Source of the DNA: an uncultured Oscillospiraceae bacterium
Lineage (GTDB): Bacteria > Bacillota > Clostridia > Oscillospirales > Oscillospiraceae
DNA length: 11,027 bases
Direction: 5' to 3'
NCBI GenBank assembly: GCA_934635545.1
Contig: CAKTZN010000049.1
Span: forward strand, 1 to 11,027
Part shown: in pieces, positions 4,577 through 11,025 of the stretch
Layout of the letters: each line of letters opens with the position of its first letter
How positions within the stretch are numbered: position 1 is the first letter of the stretch
The notes under the pieces: generated by a model
What the model saw: only the letters and a program-made list of their open reading frames with translations
Database searches by the model: none
What the model was told of the DNA's origin: nothing
Position numbers and translations under genes: made by a program

Positions 4577-5770
4577 TCAGATGACCTGCTGCTCCTTCAG
4601 GGCGGTCAGGTCTGCTTCGGTCAGGCCCAGCAGCTCACCATAGATGGCGGCGTTGTCCTGGCCCAGATCCGGGGCGGGGCGGGAGATGTCAGCCTTGGTG
4701 TCCAGCAGCTTCACGGGGTTACCGTTGACCTTCATGTCACCGATGATGGGATGGTGCATGGGGACGAACATCTCGCGGGCACCGGCGATATGGGGATCGG
4801 TAGTGACGCGCTTCAGATCGTTGATGGGGGAAGCGGGCACGCCGGCGGCCAGGATCAGCTCCACGCACTCGTTGATGGTGTGCTGGGTGGTCCACTTCTC
4901 GATCTCGGGCTTCAGGGCCTCGTGATTCTCGCAGCGGTGGACGTTGGTATCGAACCGGGGATCGGTCAGCAGATCCTCCCGCATCAGCACCTTGGTGCAC
5001 AGCAGGGTATACAGCTTGTCGTTGCCGCAGCCGATGACGAACAGACCGTCGCTGGCCTGGAAGGAGTCATAGGGGTAGGCGGAGGCATAGCGGTTGCCCA
5101 TCAGCTCAGGCTGCTTGCCGGAGGCGAAGTAGCGCTGGGTGCCGGTCTCCAGGCTGGAGACGACCGAGTCCACCAGGGACACGTCCACGCGCTGGCCCTT
5201 GCCGGTCAGCTCACGGGCATGGAGGGCCGTCAGGATGCCGATGGTCAGGTTCATGCCGCCCAGCACGTCGCCCATGGCGTTGCCGACGCGGAGGGGATGG
5301 CCACCGGCCTCACCGGTGATGCTCATCAGACCGCCGCTGGACTGGGCGATGATGTCATAGCCGGGGCGCTGGGAATAGGGTCCGTAGCAGCCAAAGCCGG
5401 AGACGGCGCCGTAGATGATCTGGTCGTTGACCTCCTTCAGCACATCATAGCCCACGCCCAGCTTGTCCATAACGCCGGGACGGTAGTTCTCCACCACCAC
5501 ATCCGCCTTCTTGACCATCTCCAGGAACAGCTTCTTGCCCTCCGGGGCCTTCAGGTTCAGGGTGATGCCCTTCTTGTTGCGGTTGACGTTGGCGTAGTAC
5601 ATGCTGGCGCCGTTCTTCAGGGGGCCGAAGGCACGGGTATCGTCGCCCTTGCCGGGAACCTCGATCTTGATGACGTTGGCGCCGAAGTCCGCCAGCATCA
5701 TGGTGCAGTAGGGGCCAGCCAGAACACGGGTCAGATCCAGAACCGTGATATCACTCAGTGCTTTTTTCAT
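4577..5770 (-). CDS. Class III (CaiB/BaiF, formyl-CoA transferase family) CoA-transferase
   Basis: A 397-aa protein, full length for the family. The N-terminus, ITVLDLTRVLAGPYCTMMLADFGANVIKIE (~8-37), is the CoA-binding Rossmann start. NRNKKGITLNLK (~63-74) and ENYRPGVMDKLG (~94-105) are standard motifs. The catalytic Asp is Asp168 in VGNAMGDVLGG. These enzymes move CoA between carboxylic acids through an aspartyl-CoA anhydride. The human relative SUGCT uses succinyl-CoA to activate glutarate or 3-hydroxy-3-methylglutarate. A lyase for a hydroxyacyl-CoA stands in the same module, so a role in activating the imported acid is likely. AAGGAG stands 10 nt before the start. It is transcribed away from the regulator gene and has a candidate operator and extended -10 upstream. 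The acid and the CoA donor are inference. Confidence 0.92.
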   Translation of the reverse strand: MKKALSDITVLDLTRVLAGPYCTMMLADFGANVIKIEVPGKGDDTRAFGPLKNGASMYYANVNRNKKGITLNLKAPEGKKLFLEMVKKADVVVENYRPGVMDKLGVGYDVLKEVNDQIIYGAVSGFGCYGPYSQRPGYDIIAQSSGGLMSITGEAGGHPLRVGNAMGDVLGGMNLTIGILTALHARELTGKGQRVDVSLVDSVVSSLETGTQRYFASGKQPELMGNRYASAYPYDSFQASDGLFVIGCGNDKLYTLLCTKVLMREDLLTDPRFDTNVHRCENHEALKPEIEKWTTQHTINECVELILAAGVPASPINDLKRVTTDPHIAGAREMFVPMHHPIIGDMKVNGNPVKLLDTKADISRPAPDLGQDNAAIYGELLGLTEADLTALKEQQVI

Positions 5771-5828
5771 AGTGTGTATGCTCCTTCATTCAAAAAACTG
5801 CTTTCCGACACAGCCTTTGATGGCCTTT

Positions 5829-5837
5829 ATGATAGCA
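5829..5837 (-). promoter_or_regulatory. Extended -10 promoter of the CoA-transferase gene
   Basis: On the minus strand TGCTATCAT (TGn plus -10 TATCAT) with no good -35 at 16-18 nt. The proximal half-site of the GTTTCA dyad ends 59 nt upstream. This fits a promoter that depends on an activator. Confidence 0.6.
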
Positions 5838-5884
5838 GGGTTTCTTCCGCAAGGCCAAACGAAACGCCTCCGCTGCGAAACATC

Positions 5885-5913
5885 TTGCCTTTTGTTTCAA
5901 ACTGTGGTATTTT
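5885..5913 (+). promoter_or_regulatory. Candidate promoter of the PrpR-like regulator gene
   Basis: TTGCCT (5885-5890), 17 nt, then TATTTT (5908-5913) with TGG just before the -10. It is a moderate match. The -10 lies inside the 22-nt spacer of the GTTTCA dyad and one half-site lies between -35 and -10, so a bound regulator should block it. Confidence 0.5.
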
Positions 5914-5930
5914 CTTTTTCGTGAAACAAA
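5891..5930. promoter_or_regulatory. Candidate operator 1 of the PrpR-like regulator (GTTTCA-N22-TGAAAC)
   Basis: The arms TTTGTTTCA (5891-5899) and TGAAACAAA (5922-5930) are perfect over 9 bp and separated by exactly 22 nt. The same core arms and spacing recur at 8009-8042, while the spacer sequences are unrelated. It lies between the CoA-transferase and regulator genes. Confidence 0.75.
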
Positions 5931-5977
5931 GTTGCCACACCGGCTGGCGGAAAACCGCACCAAAGGAGACACGCACC

Positions 5978-7885
5978 ATGGAAGAATTGCAAAAAAAGAC
6001 GGAAAAGCCCTATAAGGTCTGCTTTCTGGGCTATTCAAAGCTCAGCGAGGTGGCCCGTGAGGTCATTGACAGCCTGCCGGACAGCGACGTGGAATACGTT
6101 CTGATGGAGAGCAATCTGGAAAATCAGGACACCTGTGTGGAGGAGGCCCGGCAGTTGGGCTGCAGCGTATTTGTAGCAGGCCCCGGCAACGCGGCCCGGT
6201 TCTCCACCCACTACGACGATCCGCTGGTGGAGATCTCCATCCGCTACATCGACTACGCCATCGCTATCCGCAAGGCGCTGAACAAAGGCTGCCAAAAAAT
6301 ATGTATCGCCCGGCACCGGTTTTCCGCGCCGCCGGATCTTCCCATGCTGGAGAAGCTGATGGAAACGCCCCTGCAGGAGCTGACCTTTGAGAGCATCGCG
6401 GAGCTGCGGGAGCAGATCCGCACTTCGGACTGCGACGCCTTTATCGGCGCCACAGCGGCCAGCGAGACCGCCAACGATCTGGGCCGGACGGGGGTCCTGG
6501 TCTATTACGGCAAGGAGTCCATCCGCGATGCCTGCCTGCGGGCAGGCGATCGGGCACGGAAACTGCATGAAAGCCGCCAGTCCCGGGAGATCACCAACGC
6601 CATCCTGAACAACAGCCAGTTCGGCATGATCGTCACCGATGCCGAGGGGCGGGTGAAGCTGTTCAACCGGACGGCACAGCGTTTTACCGGCATCGCCGCC
6701 TCCCAGATCCGGGGCAAGTTGCTGACGGATTTCTTCCCCAATCTGTCCATCGCGGCGCTGCTGAAGAGCGGGCAGAGCCGCTCCGACTCCTACCGGCTGG
6801 TGGTGGGTGCCATGATGCGCTGCGTACAGGAGCGCATTACCCAGGATCGCCGCACCATCGGCGTGCTCATCACCCTGTATCCCGAATCCCACAACCGGAA
6901 GAAGGCGGAGCAGGATACGCCCAGCCTGGCCCGGATCGTGTGCCGCTGGGAGGACGTGATCGCCGAATCCCCTATTATGAAAAAGACGGTGGAGCAGGGG
7001 CAGAACCTGGCCAGGCTCCACTATCCCACCATGATACTGGGTCAGCCCGGCTCCGGCCGTGAGATCTTTGCCCGCTGCATGCACAGTGCCTCAACGCAGG
7101 CGCAGAAGCCCTGCATCACCATTGATCTGGCCACCATTGCGCCGGAGGACGCGCCCCACATCCTGCTGGGCTACGAGCGGCAGGATGACACGGTGTCCGG
7201 CCTGCTGACCAGCGCCAACGGCGGCAGCGTGATCCTGAAAAACGTGGCGCTGGCCAAGCCAGTGGTACATGCCTGCCTGATGCAGGCGCTGACCTCCCGC
7301 CACATCTTCCGGCCCGGTATGACCGCCCCGCTGCTGCTGGATCTGATGGTCTATACCATTATGACACCGGAGGAGGCCCGCGCCATTCCTGCCGACCTGC
7401 AAAGCTGCCTGTCCATCTGCCAGTTGGAGCTGCCCTCGCTCATCCAGCGGAAGGAGGACATCGTCCCGCTGTTCCTGCGGAGCCTGTCCAGCAACACCGG
7501 GTATCATCACCGGCTGGCCCTGTCGGAGCAGATGCAGGCGCTGCTGGTCTTCCACAGTTGGCCCGGCCAACTGCAGGAGCTTCAGGCCGTCTGCACCCGG
7601 TATGTCATCGCCATGTCACGGCTGGAGAAGGCCACCCCCAAGGCCCAGTATCTCCTGCTGCTGCAGGCCATCGGCGAGGAGACTATTTTCCGTGAGATCC
7701 TGGCGCAGCACCCGGCCCTGACCCAGCGGCCCGTGGTGGATAAGGAGGCATTCTTACAGGGCATCCTGCAGATCAAGACGCTGATGAAGTACTCCAACGA
7801 CACGCTGGCGGAGAAACTGTCCGTCAGCCGCACCACCATCTGGCGTATCTTACAGGACACCGCCCAGAACGGCGAAGACGCCTGA
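5978..7885 (+). CDS. PrpR_N-PAS-AAA-Fis-type HTH transcription regulator with a degenerate ATPase domain
   Basis: A 635-aa protein of sigma54-activator layout. A PrpR_N sensor domain covers ~10-195 and ends in TGVLVYYGKESIRDACLRA. A PAS domain covers ~205-300 (NAILNNSQFGMIVTDAEGRVKLFNRTA region). The AAA domain spans ~322-545 and a Fis-type HTH ~590-630 (LAEKLSVSRTTIWRIL). The ATPase is worn: Walker A is GQPGSGRE with Arg for Lys, no GAFTGA loop follows, Walker B reads GGSVILKNV in place of GGTLFLDE, and WPGNVREL has become WPGQLQEL. It probably cannot remodel sigma54 holoenzyme and may work as a TyrR-like sigma70 regulator. PrpR_N domains bind small acids or their CoA-pathway products. AAAGGAG nine nt upstream fixes the start; the open frame back to 4523 is antisense to the CoA-transferase. 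Its own gene and the lyase operon carry the same dyad. Confidence 0.9.
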   Translation: MEELQKKTEKPYKVCFLGYSKLSEVAREVIDSLPDSDVEYVLMESNLENQDTCVEEARQLGCSVFVAGPGNAARFSTHYDDPLVEISIRYIDYAIAIRKALNKGCQKICIARHRFSAPPDLPMLEKLMETPLQELTFESIAELREQIRTSDCDAFIGATAASETANDLGRTGVLVYYGKESIRDACLRAGDRARKLHESRQSREITNAILNNSQFGMIVTDAEGRVKLFNRTAQRFTGIAASQIRGKLLTDFFPNLSIAALLKSGQSRSDSYRLVVGAMMRCVQERITQDRRTIGVLITLYPESHNRKKAEQDTPSLARIVCRWEDVIAESPIMKKTVEQGQNLARLHYPTMILGQPGSGREIFARCMHSASTQAQKPCITIDLATIAPEDAPHILLGYERQDDTVSGLLTSANGGSVILKNVALAKPVVHACLMQALTSRHIFRPGMTAPLLLDLMVYTIMTPEEARAIPADLQSCLSICQLELPSLIQRKEDIVPLFLRSLSSNTGYHHRLALSEQMQALLVFHSWPGQLQELQAVCTRYVIAMSRLEKATPKAQYLLLLQAIGEETIFREILAQHPALTQRPVVDKEAFLQGILQIKTLMKYSNDTLAEKLSVSRTTIWRILQDTAQNGEDA

Positions 7886-7898
7886 CACAGATCACATC

Positions 7899-7934
7899 AA
7901 AAACAGCCGCGTAGGCAATTACGCGACTGTTTTT
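7899..7934 (+). terminator. Terminator of the regulator gene
   Basis: The arms AAAAACAG-C-CGCGTA and TACGCG-A-CTGTTTTT have one C/A mismatch and a 6-nt loop, and end in five T. It lies just 13 nt after the stop codon, so the lyase genes downstream need their own promoter. Confidence 0.85.
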
Positions 7935-8007
7935 ACATCCTGTGCCAATTTTTCCCAGCACCCCGCCGGGGGATCGTCCTTTTCACCGACGGATTTCTTT
8001 GCAAAAT

Positions 8008-8043
8008 CGTTTCACACCTTCTGATATGCCATATTTTGAAACG
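8008..8043. promoter_or_regulatory. Candidate operator 2 of the PrpR-like regulator (GTTTCA-N22-TGAAAC)
   Basis: CGTTTCA (8008-8014) and TGAAACG (8037-8043) are perfect 7-bp inverted arms. The shared hexamers, 8009-8014 and 8037-8042, are 22 nt apart, exactly as in operator 1. It is placed upstream of the lyase promoter at nearly the same distance as operator 1 is from the CoA-transferase promoter. Confidence 0.75.
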
Positions 8044-8100
8044 TATTTCGCGGTCGTTTTCGGCAGCAAGTCCTTTGACTCGTTCTCACAAACCCCTTAC

Positions 8101-8109
8101 TGGTATAAT
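8101..8109 (+). promoter_or_regulatory. Extended -10 promoter of the lyase/carrier operon
   Basis: TGGTATAAT is a perfect extended -10 (TGn + TATAAT). No -35 stands at 16-18 nt; a TTGACT at 8075-8080 is too far (23 nt). The proximal half-site of operator 2 ends 61 nt upstream. No sigma54 GG-N10-GC element was found here. Confidence 0.7.
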
Positions 8110-8161
8110 AGCCTCACTTCCGACACAGTGAATCACACCGAACAGTAAGGAGTAGAGTCAC

Positions 8162-9061
8162 ATGGCAAAAGTTGAATTGTATGAAGTCGGTCCCCGTGAC
8201 GGCTTTCAGAATCTGAAGGACATTGTTCCCACGGAAACCAAGCTGGATCTCATCGACCGCATGGTGGGTACCGGCATCCGCCACCTCCAGTGCACCTCTT
8301 TCGTCAGCCCCAAGGCCATCCCCCAGATGGCTGACGCCAAGGTACTGGCTGCCGCCTGCGTGGAGAAGTACCCCGACCTGGATCTGTTTGCCCTGATCCC
8401 CAACCTGTACGGCGCAAAGGCCGCTCTGGCTGCCGGTATCAAGAGCGTGGACATGGTCATTTCCCTCAGCGAGTCCCACAATAAGGCCAACATCAACCGT
8501 ACTCACGAGCAGTCCTTTGCTGAGCTGCGCAACGTGCTGGACAACTGCCCGGAGCTGAAGCTGACCGTGGATATCGCCACCGCCTTCGGCTGCCCCTTTG
8601 AGGGTATCCCCACCGTCAGCAGTCTGGTGGACCTGATCGGTAAGGTGCGTGAATACGGCATCCGCAACTTTACTCTGGGCGACACCATCGGCGTGGCCAA
8701 CCCCAAGCAGGTGCGTGAGACCGTCAAGGCTCTGACCGACGCGTATCCCGACTGTGTCTTCCGTCCCCACTTCCACGATACCCGCAACAACGGCATCGTC
8801 AACACCATCACCGCCATCGAGTGCGGCATCACTGAGGTAGAGACCACCCTGGGCGGTCTGGGCGGCTGCCCCTTCGCCCCCGGTGCCTCCGGCAACACCG
8901 CCACCGAGGATCTGGTGTGGCTGCTGGACCGCATGGGTTATGAGACCGGCGTGGACTTTGAAAAGGCGCTGGCCGCCGCCCAGTACGAGCACTCCCTGCT
9001 GGTGGGCAATTACAGCGGCCACCAGATGAATATCACCAAGCGCAGCGCCTGCTGCGGTTGA
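8162..9061 (+). CDS. HMG-CoA lyase family enzyme
   Basis: A 299-aa TIM-barrel lyase. GPRDGFQN at 10-17 supplies the Arg-Asp pair of the active site. HFHDTRNNG at 203-211 supplies the two metal-binding histidines. LGGLGGCPFAPGASGNTATEDL at ~230-251 is the HMG-CoA lyase signature: Cys236 matches the catalytic loop cysteine and Asn245 a metal ligand. HMG-CoA lyases split (S)-3-hydroxy-3-methylglutaryl-CoA into acetoacetate and acetyl-CoA by metal-assisted retro-Claisen cleavage. Close relatives act on other 3-hydroxyacyl-CoAs, so the exact substrate is inferred. TAAGGAG nine nt upstream sets the start. It is first in an operon with the carrier gene (21-nt gap). No leucine-degradation genes such as methylcrotonyl-CoA carboxylase are near, which points to an external acid as the source of the substrate. 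Confidence 0.9.
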   Translation: MAKVELYEVGPRDGFQNLKDIVPTETKLDLIDRMVGTGIRHLQCTSFVSPKAIPQMADAKVLAAACVEKYPDLDLFALIPNLYGAKAALAAGIKSVDMVISLSESHNKANINRTHEQSFAELRNVLDNCPELKLTVDIATAFGCPFEGIPTVSSLVDLIGKVREYGIRNFTLGDTIGVANPKQVRETVKALTDAYPDCVFRPHFHDTRNNGIVNTITAIECGITEVETTLGGLGGCPFAPGASGNTATEDLVWLLDRMGYETGVDFEKALAAAQYEHSLLVGNYSGHQMNITKRSACCG

Positions 9062-9082
9062 TCCGGATAAGGAGGTAACACT

Positions 9083-10369
9083 ATGAATCTCGCTGCTATG
9101 GACGTGATCGCCCTTGTGATCTTCCTGGGCGTCATCATTCTGGCCTTTGTCCGCAAGATCAACGTGGGCATCCTGGCCGTCGCCGCCGGTGTCATCGCCG
9201 TCCGTCTGTTCGGCATGACCGATAAGGATCTGATCGGCGGCTTCAGCTCCTCCATGTTCGTGACATTGGTAGGTATCACGCTGCTGTTCGCCACCATCAA
9301 CGCCACCGGTGCACTGGATCTGCTGGCCCGCAAGATCATTGCCCTGGCTGGCAACAAGGTCTGGGTCATCCCCATCGTCATCTACATCGCCGGCTTCGTC
9401 ATCGCCGGTGTCGGCCCCGGCGCCGTTCCCGCGCTGGCCATCATCCCCGCCCTGGGCGTGACCATCGCCCTGGAGGTGGGCTACAACCCGGTCATGCTGG
9501 CGCTGATCGGTGAGTGCGGCCTGATGGCGGGCCGTATGACTCCCATCACCCCTGAGGCGGCCATCATCACAGCCGCCGCTGCTGAAAGCGGTCTGGGCGA
9601 CGTGATGCCCACCATTCTGGTGTGCCAGACGCTGGTGACCATCGTGTTCTCCGTGGTGCTGTTCTTCATCTTCAAGGGCTACCGCGTCAAGGCCCCCGAA
9701 AAGGCCATGAACCTGCGTGATCTGGAGAAGTTCAACGGCAAGCAGATCGCCTCTCTGTGCGGCATTCTCGCCATGCTGGTGCTGATCATCTTCTGCAATG
9801 TAAACATCGGCCTGTCCGCCTTCTTCGTGGCTGCCGTGCTGCTGCTGTTCCATGTGGCCGAGGATGGCGCCTGCCTGAAGTCCCTGCCCTGGGGCACCAT
9901 CGTGATGGTGCTGAGCGTGGGCGCGCTGATGAACATCGTAGACGCCGCCGGCGGCATCGACCTGCTGAGCAATGCCCTGTCCTCCATCATGACCCCCTTC
10001 ACCGCTACCCCCTTCATGGGCATCTCCGCCGGTCTGCTGAGCATGGTGAGCTCTGCCCTCGGCGTGGTGTATCCCACCATGATGCCCATGAGCGTGGATA
10101 TCGCCGCCGAGGTGGGCGGCAACATCAATCCCGTGGCATTGATGGCCGCGGTGGGCGCAGGCGGCTCGCTGTCCGGTGTTTCTCCCCTTTCTACCGGCGG
10201 CGCGCTGATCCTGGCCGCCCTGGGTACCGCCAAGAAGGACTTCACCGGTCCCGAGGAGCGCAAGACCTTCCTGCAACTGTTCGTGATGGCCGGTGTGGGC
10301 CTGCTGGTGATCGTGGTGGTCTCCGCACTGATCTACAACCCCATCGCCAACCTGCTGTATCAGGCGTGA
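9083..10369 (+). CDS. MatC/SLC13-like dicarboxylate carrier
   Basis: A 428-aa, almost wholly hydrophobic membrane protein with about 10-12 predicted segments and a charged middle loop (~200-220). The two halves carry matching re-entrant-type motifs. In the first half, GVGPGAVPALAIIP (~109-122) and AGRMTPITPEAA (~149-160). In the second half, SALGVVYPTMMPM (~324-336) and GGSLSGVSPLSTGGALIL (~360-377). This is the pattern of MatC and related DASS/ion-transporter carriers for malonate, malate and other C4-C6 dicarboxylates, usually driven by H+ or Na+. A strong AAGGAGGT precedes the start. It follows the lyase by 21 nt and is followed by a terminator, so it is the last gene of that operon. It probably imports the acid that the CoA-transferase activates; the substrate itself is not readable. 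Confidence 0.85.
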   Translation: MNLAAMDVIALVIFLGVIILAFVRKINVGILAVAAGVIAVRLFGMTDKDLIGGFSSSMFVTLVGITLLFATINATGALDLLARKIIALAGNKVWVIPIVIYIAGFVIAGVGPGAVPALAIIPALGVTIALEVGYNPVMLALIGECGLMAGRMTPITPEAAIITAAAAESGLGDVMPTILVCQTLVTIVFSVVLFFIFKGYRVKAPEKAMNLRDLEKFNGKQIASLCGILAMLVLIIFCNVNIGLSAFFVAAVLLLFHVAEDGACLKSLPWGTIVMVLSVGALMNIVDAAGGIDLLSNALSSIMTPFTATPFMGISAGLLSMVSSALGVVYPTMMPMSVDIAAEVGGNINPVALMAAVGAGGSLSGVSPLSTGGALILAALGTAKKDFTGPEERKTFLQLFVMAGVGLLVIVVVSALIYNPIANLLYQA

Positions 10370-10728
10370 CATACGTCCCCGCGCCAACGGCTGCGATAGC
10401 AGGCAGTCTTGATTGTATTGCATCCGTATTGCATCAAACAAAACCTCCGGCACAGCCGGAGGTTTTGTCTTCCTGTTTTCGGCTCAGCGGGGCGTCCGGC
10501 CTCGTTGGCAGAAGCGGCGCAGGTCACAGGATAACGCGTTTTCCGGATTTCAGCACGCAGGCGGGCTTCCCGGTTCATCAGGGAAATATCCGCCAGCGCC
10601 GCTTTGGTGTGCCGCATTATTTCCAGCGTGGCGGCCGTACCGTCCTCATATCGCCAGGCGGAGTCCCCTCCGCGCAGGCAGCGGTCATCCATATACCGGT
10701 GCGTGCCGCCATATACAAAGTCCGGCAT
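10360..10728 (-). CDS. Doubtful small hypothetical protein
   Basis: A frame of 122 aa whose first ~70 residues (MPDFVYGGTHRYMDDRC onward, with a later helix-like KAALADISLMNREARLRAEI stretch) look protein-like. AGAGGTGA lies 8 nt before the ATG at 10728. Against it: the frame runs straight through the terminator hairpin at 10439-10467 and overlaps the carrier stop codon. The last ~40 residues (Arg/Cys-rich) look like noise, and no good promoter is seen. I do not recognise the family. It could be a real short gene with a frameshift near its end, or chance. Confidence 0.3.
   Translation of the reverse strand: MPDFVYGGTHRYMDDRCLRGGDSAWRYEDGTAATLEIMRHTKAALADISLMNREARLRAEIRKTRYPVTCAASANEAGRPAEPKTGRQNLRLCRRFCLMQYGCNTIKTACYRSRWRGDVCHA
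10439..10467. terminator. Terminator after the lyase/carrier operon
   Basis: Perfect 13-bp arms (10439-10451, 10455-10467) with a 3-nt loop, AAAA at the left base and TTTTG on the right. It works in both directions. It is 69 nt after the carrier stop codon. Just before it is an 11-nt tandem repeat containing GTATTGCATC (10415-10435). Confidence 0.85.
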
Positions 10729-10773
10729 CGTTGTGCTCACCTCTTATCCCTCTAAAAATTTTTCAAAAAAGTA

Positions 10774-10803
10774 TTGACAAATAACGGCAGCATATGCTAT
10801 AGT
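10774..10803 (+). promoter_or_regulatory. tRNA operon promoter
   Basis: TTGACA (10774-10779), 18 nt, then TATAGT (10798-10803), with TGC before the -10. An A/T-rich tract at 10753-10770 resembles an UP element. This is the usual strong stable-RNA promoter. Confidence 0.88.
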
Positions 10804-10825
10804 AATTCGTGCCTGTCGAGCACAT

Positions 10826-10902
10826 GGCGGCGTAGCTCAGTTGGCTAGAGCATGCGGTTCATACCCGCAGTGTCACCGGTTCGAATCCAGTCGCCGCTAC
10901 CA
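10826..10902 (+). tRNA. tRNA-Met (CAT), elongator type
   Basis: A full cloverleaf: a 7-bp acceptor with a G1-T72 wobble, TAGCTCAG D-arm start, and anticodon CAT at 10860-10862 in loop TTCATAC on stem TGCGG/CCGCA. The variable loop is 5 nt, the T-loop is TTCGAAT and CCA is encoded. It lacks the three G-C pairs of initiator tRNA in the anticodon stem. The body resembles elongator Met more than tRNA-Ile(CAT). The T-stem has a C51-A63 mismatch. Confidence 0.92.
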
Positions 10903-10904
10903 TC

Positions 10905-10932
10905 GCGGGAGAGATGGCAACATCTCTCCCGC
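10905..10932 (+). other. Hairpin in the tRNA spacer with a GCAA loop
   Basis: Perfect 12-bp arms GCGGGAGAGATG/CATCTCTCCCGC with a GNRA-type loop, 2 nt after the CCA of tRNA-Met. No T-run follows, so it is not a normal terminator. It is probably a processing or stability element of the tRNA precursor. Confidence 0.6.
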
Positions 10933-10950
10933 ACCCTTCGACAGGGTTAT

Positions 10951-11025
10951 GGCCCGTTGGTCAAGTGGTTAAGACACGGCCCTTTCACGGCTGTAACATG
11001 GGTTCGAGTCCCGTACGGGTCACCA
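10951..11025 (+). tRNA. tRNA-Glu (TTC)
   Basis: Anticodon TTC at 10984-10986 in loop CTTTCAC, on stem CGGCC/GGCTG with one G-T pair. The acceptor GGCCCGT/ACGGGTC has a G-T at the second pair. T-arm ATGGG/CCCGT is fully paired and CCA is encoded at 11023-11025. It is probably co-transcribed with tRNA-Met; more tRNA genes may follow outside the window. Confidence 0.95.

Noticed and set aside
5821..5837. Sigma54-like TGGC...GCA upstream of the regulator
   Set aside because: The GG and GC pairs are 11 nt apart, not the required 10. The opposite strand carries a better extended -10, and the regulator lacks GAFTGA.
4523..5977. Open frame upstream of the regulator giving a 1120-aa protein
   Set aside because: This part is antisense to the CoA-transferase gene, is Gly/His/Val/Gln-rich low-complexity in character, and runs through a terminator. 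The start at 5978 has a clear ribosome binding site and begins the PrpR_N domain.
6035..7084. 349-aa minus-strand frame across the regulator gene
   Set aside because: It is a shadow of the PrpR_N and PAS coding sequence, with no recognisable motifs.
8075..8109. TTGACT paired with TATAAT as a normal -35/-10 promoter of the lyase gene
   Set aside because: The spacing is 23 nt, too long for sigma70. The extended -10 alone is the better explanation.
10415..10435. Tandem GTATTGCATC as a possible operator or CRISPR-like repeat
   Set aside because: Only two copies at 11-nt period between a stop codon and a terminator; probably a local duplication.
8114..10453. 779-aa minus-strand open frame opposite the lyase and carrier genes
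   Set aside because: Its Gly/His/Gln/Asp-rich composition is typical of the opposite strand of high-G+C genes. It covers two well-recognised plus-strand genes and shows no domain.
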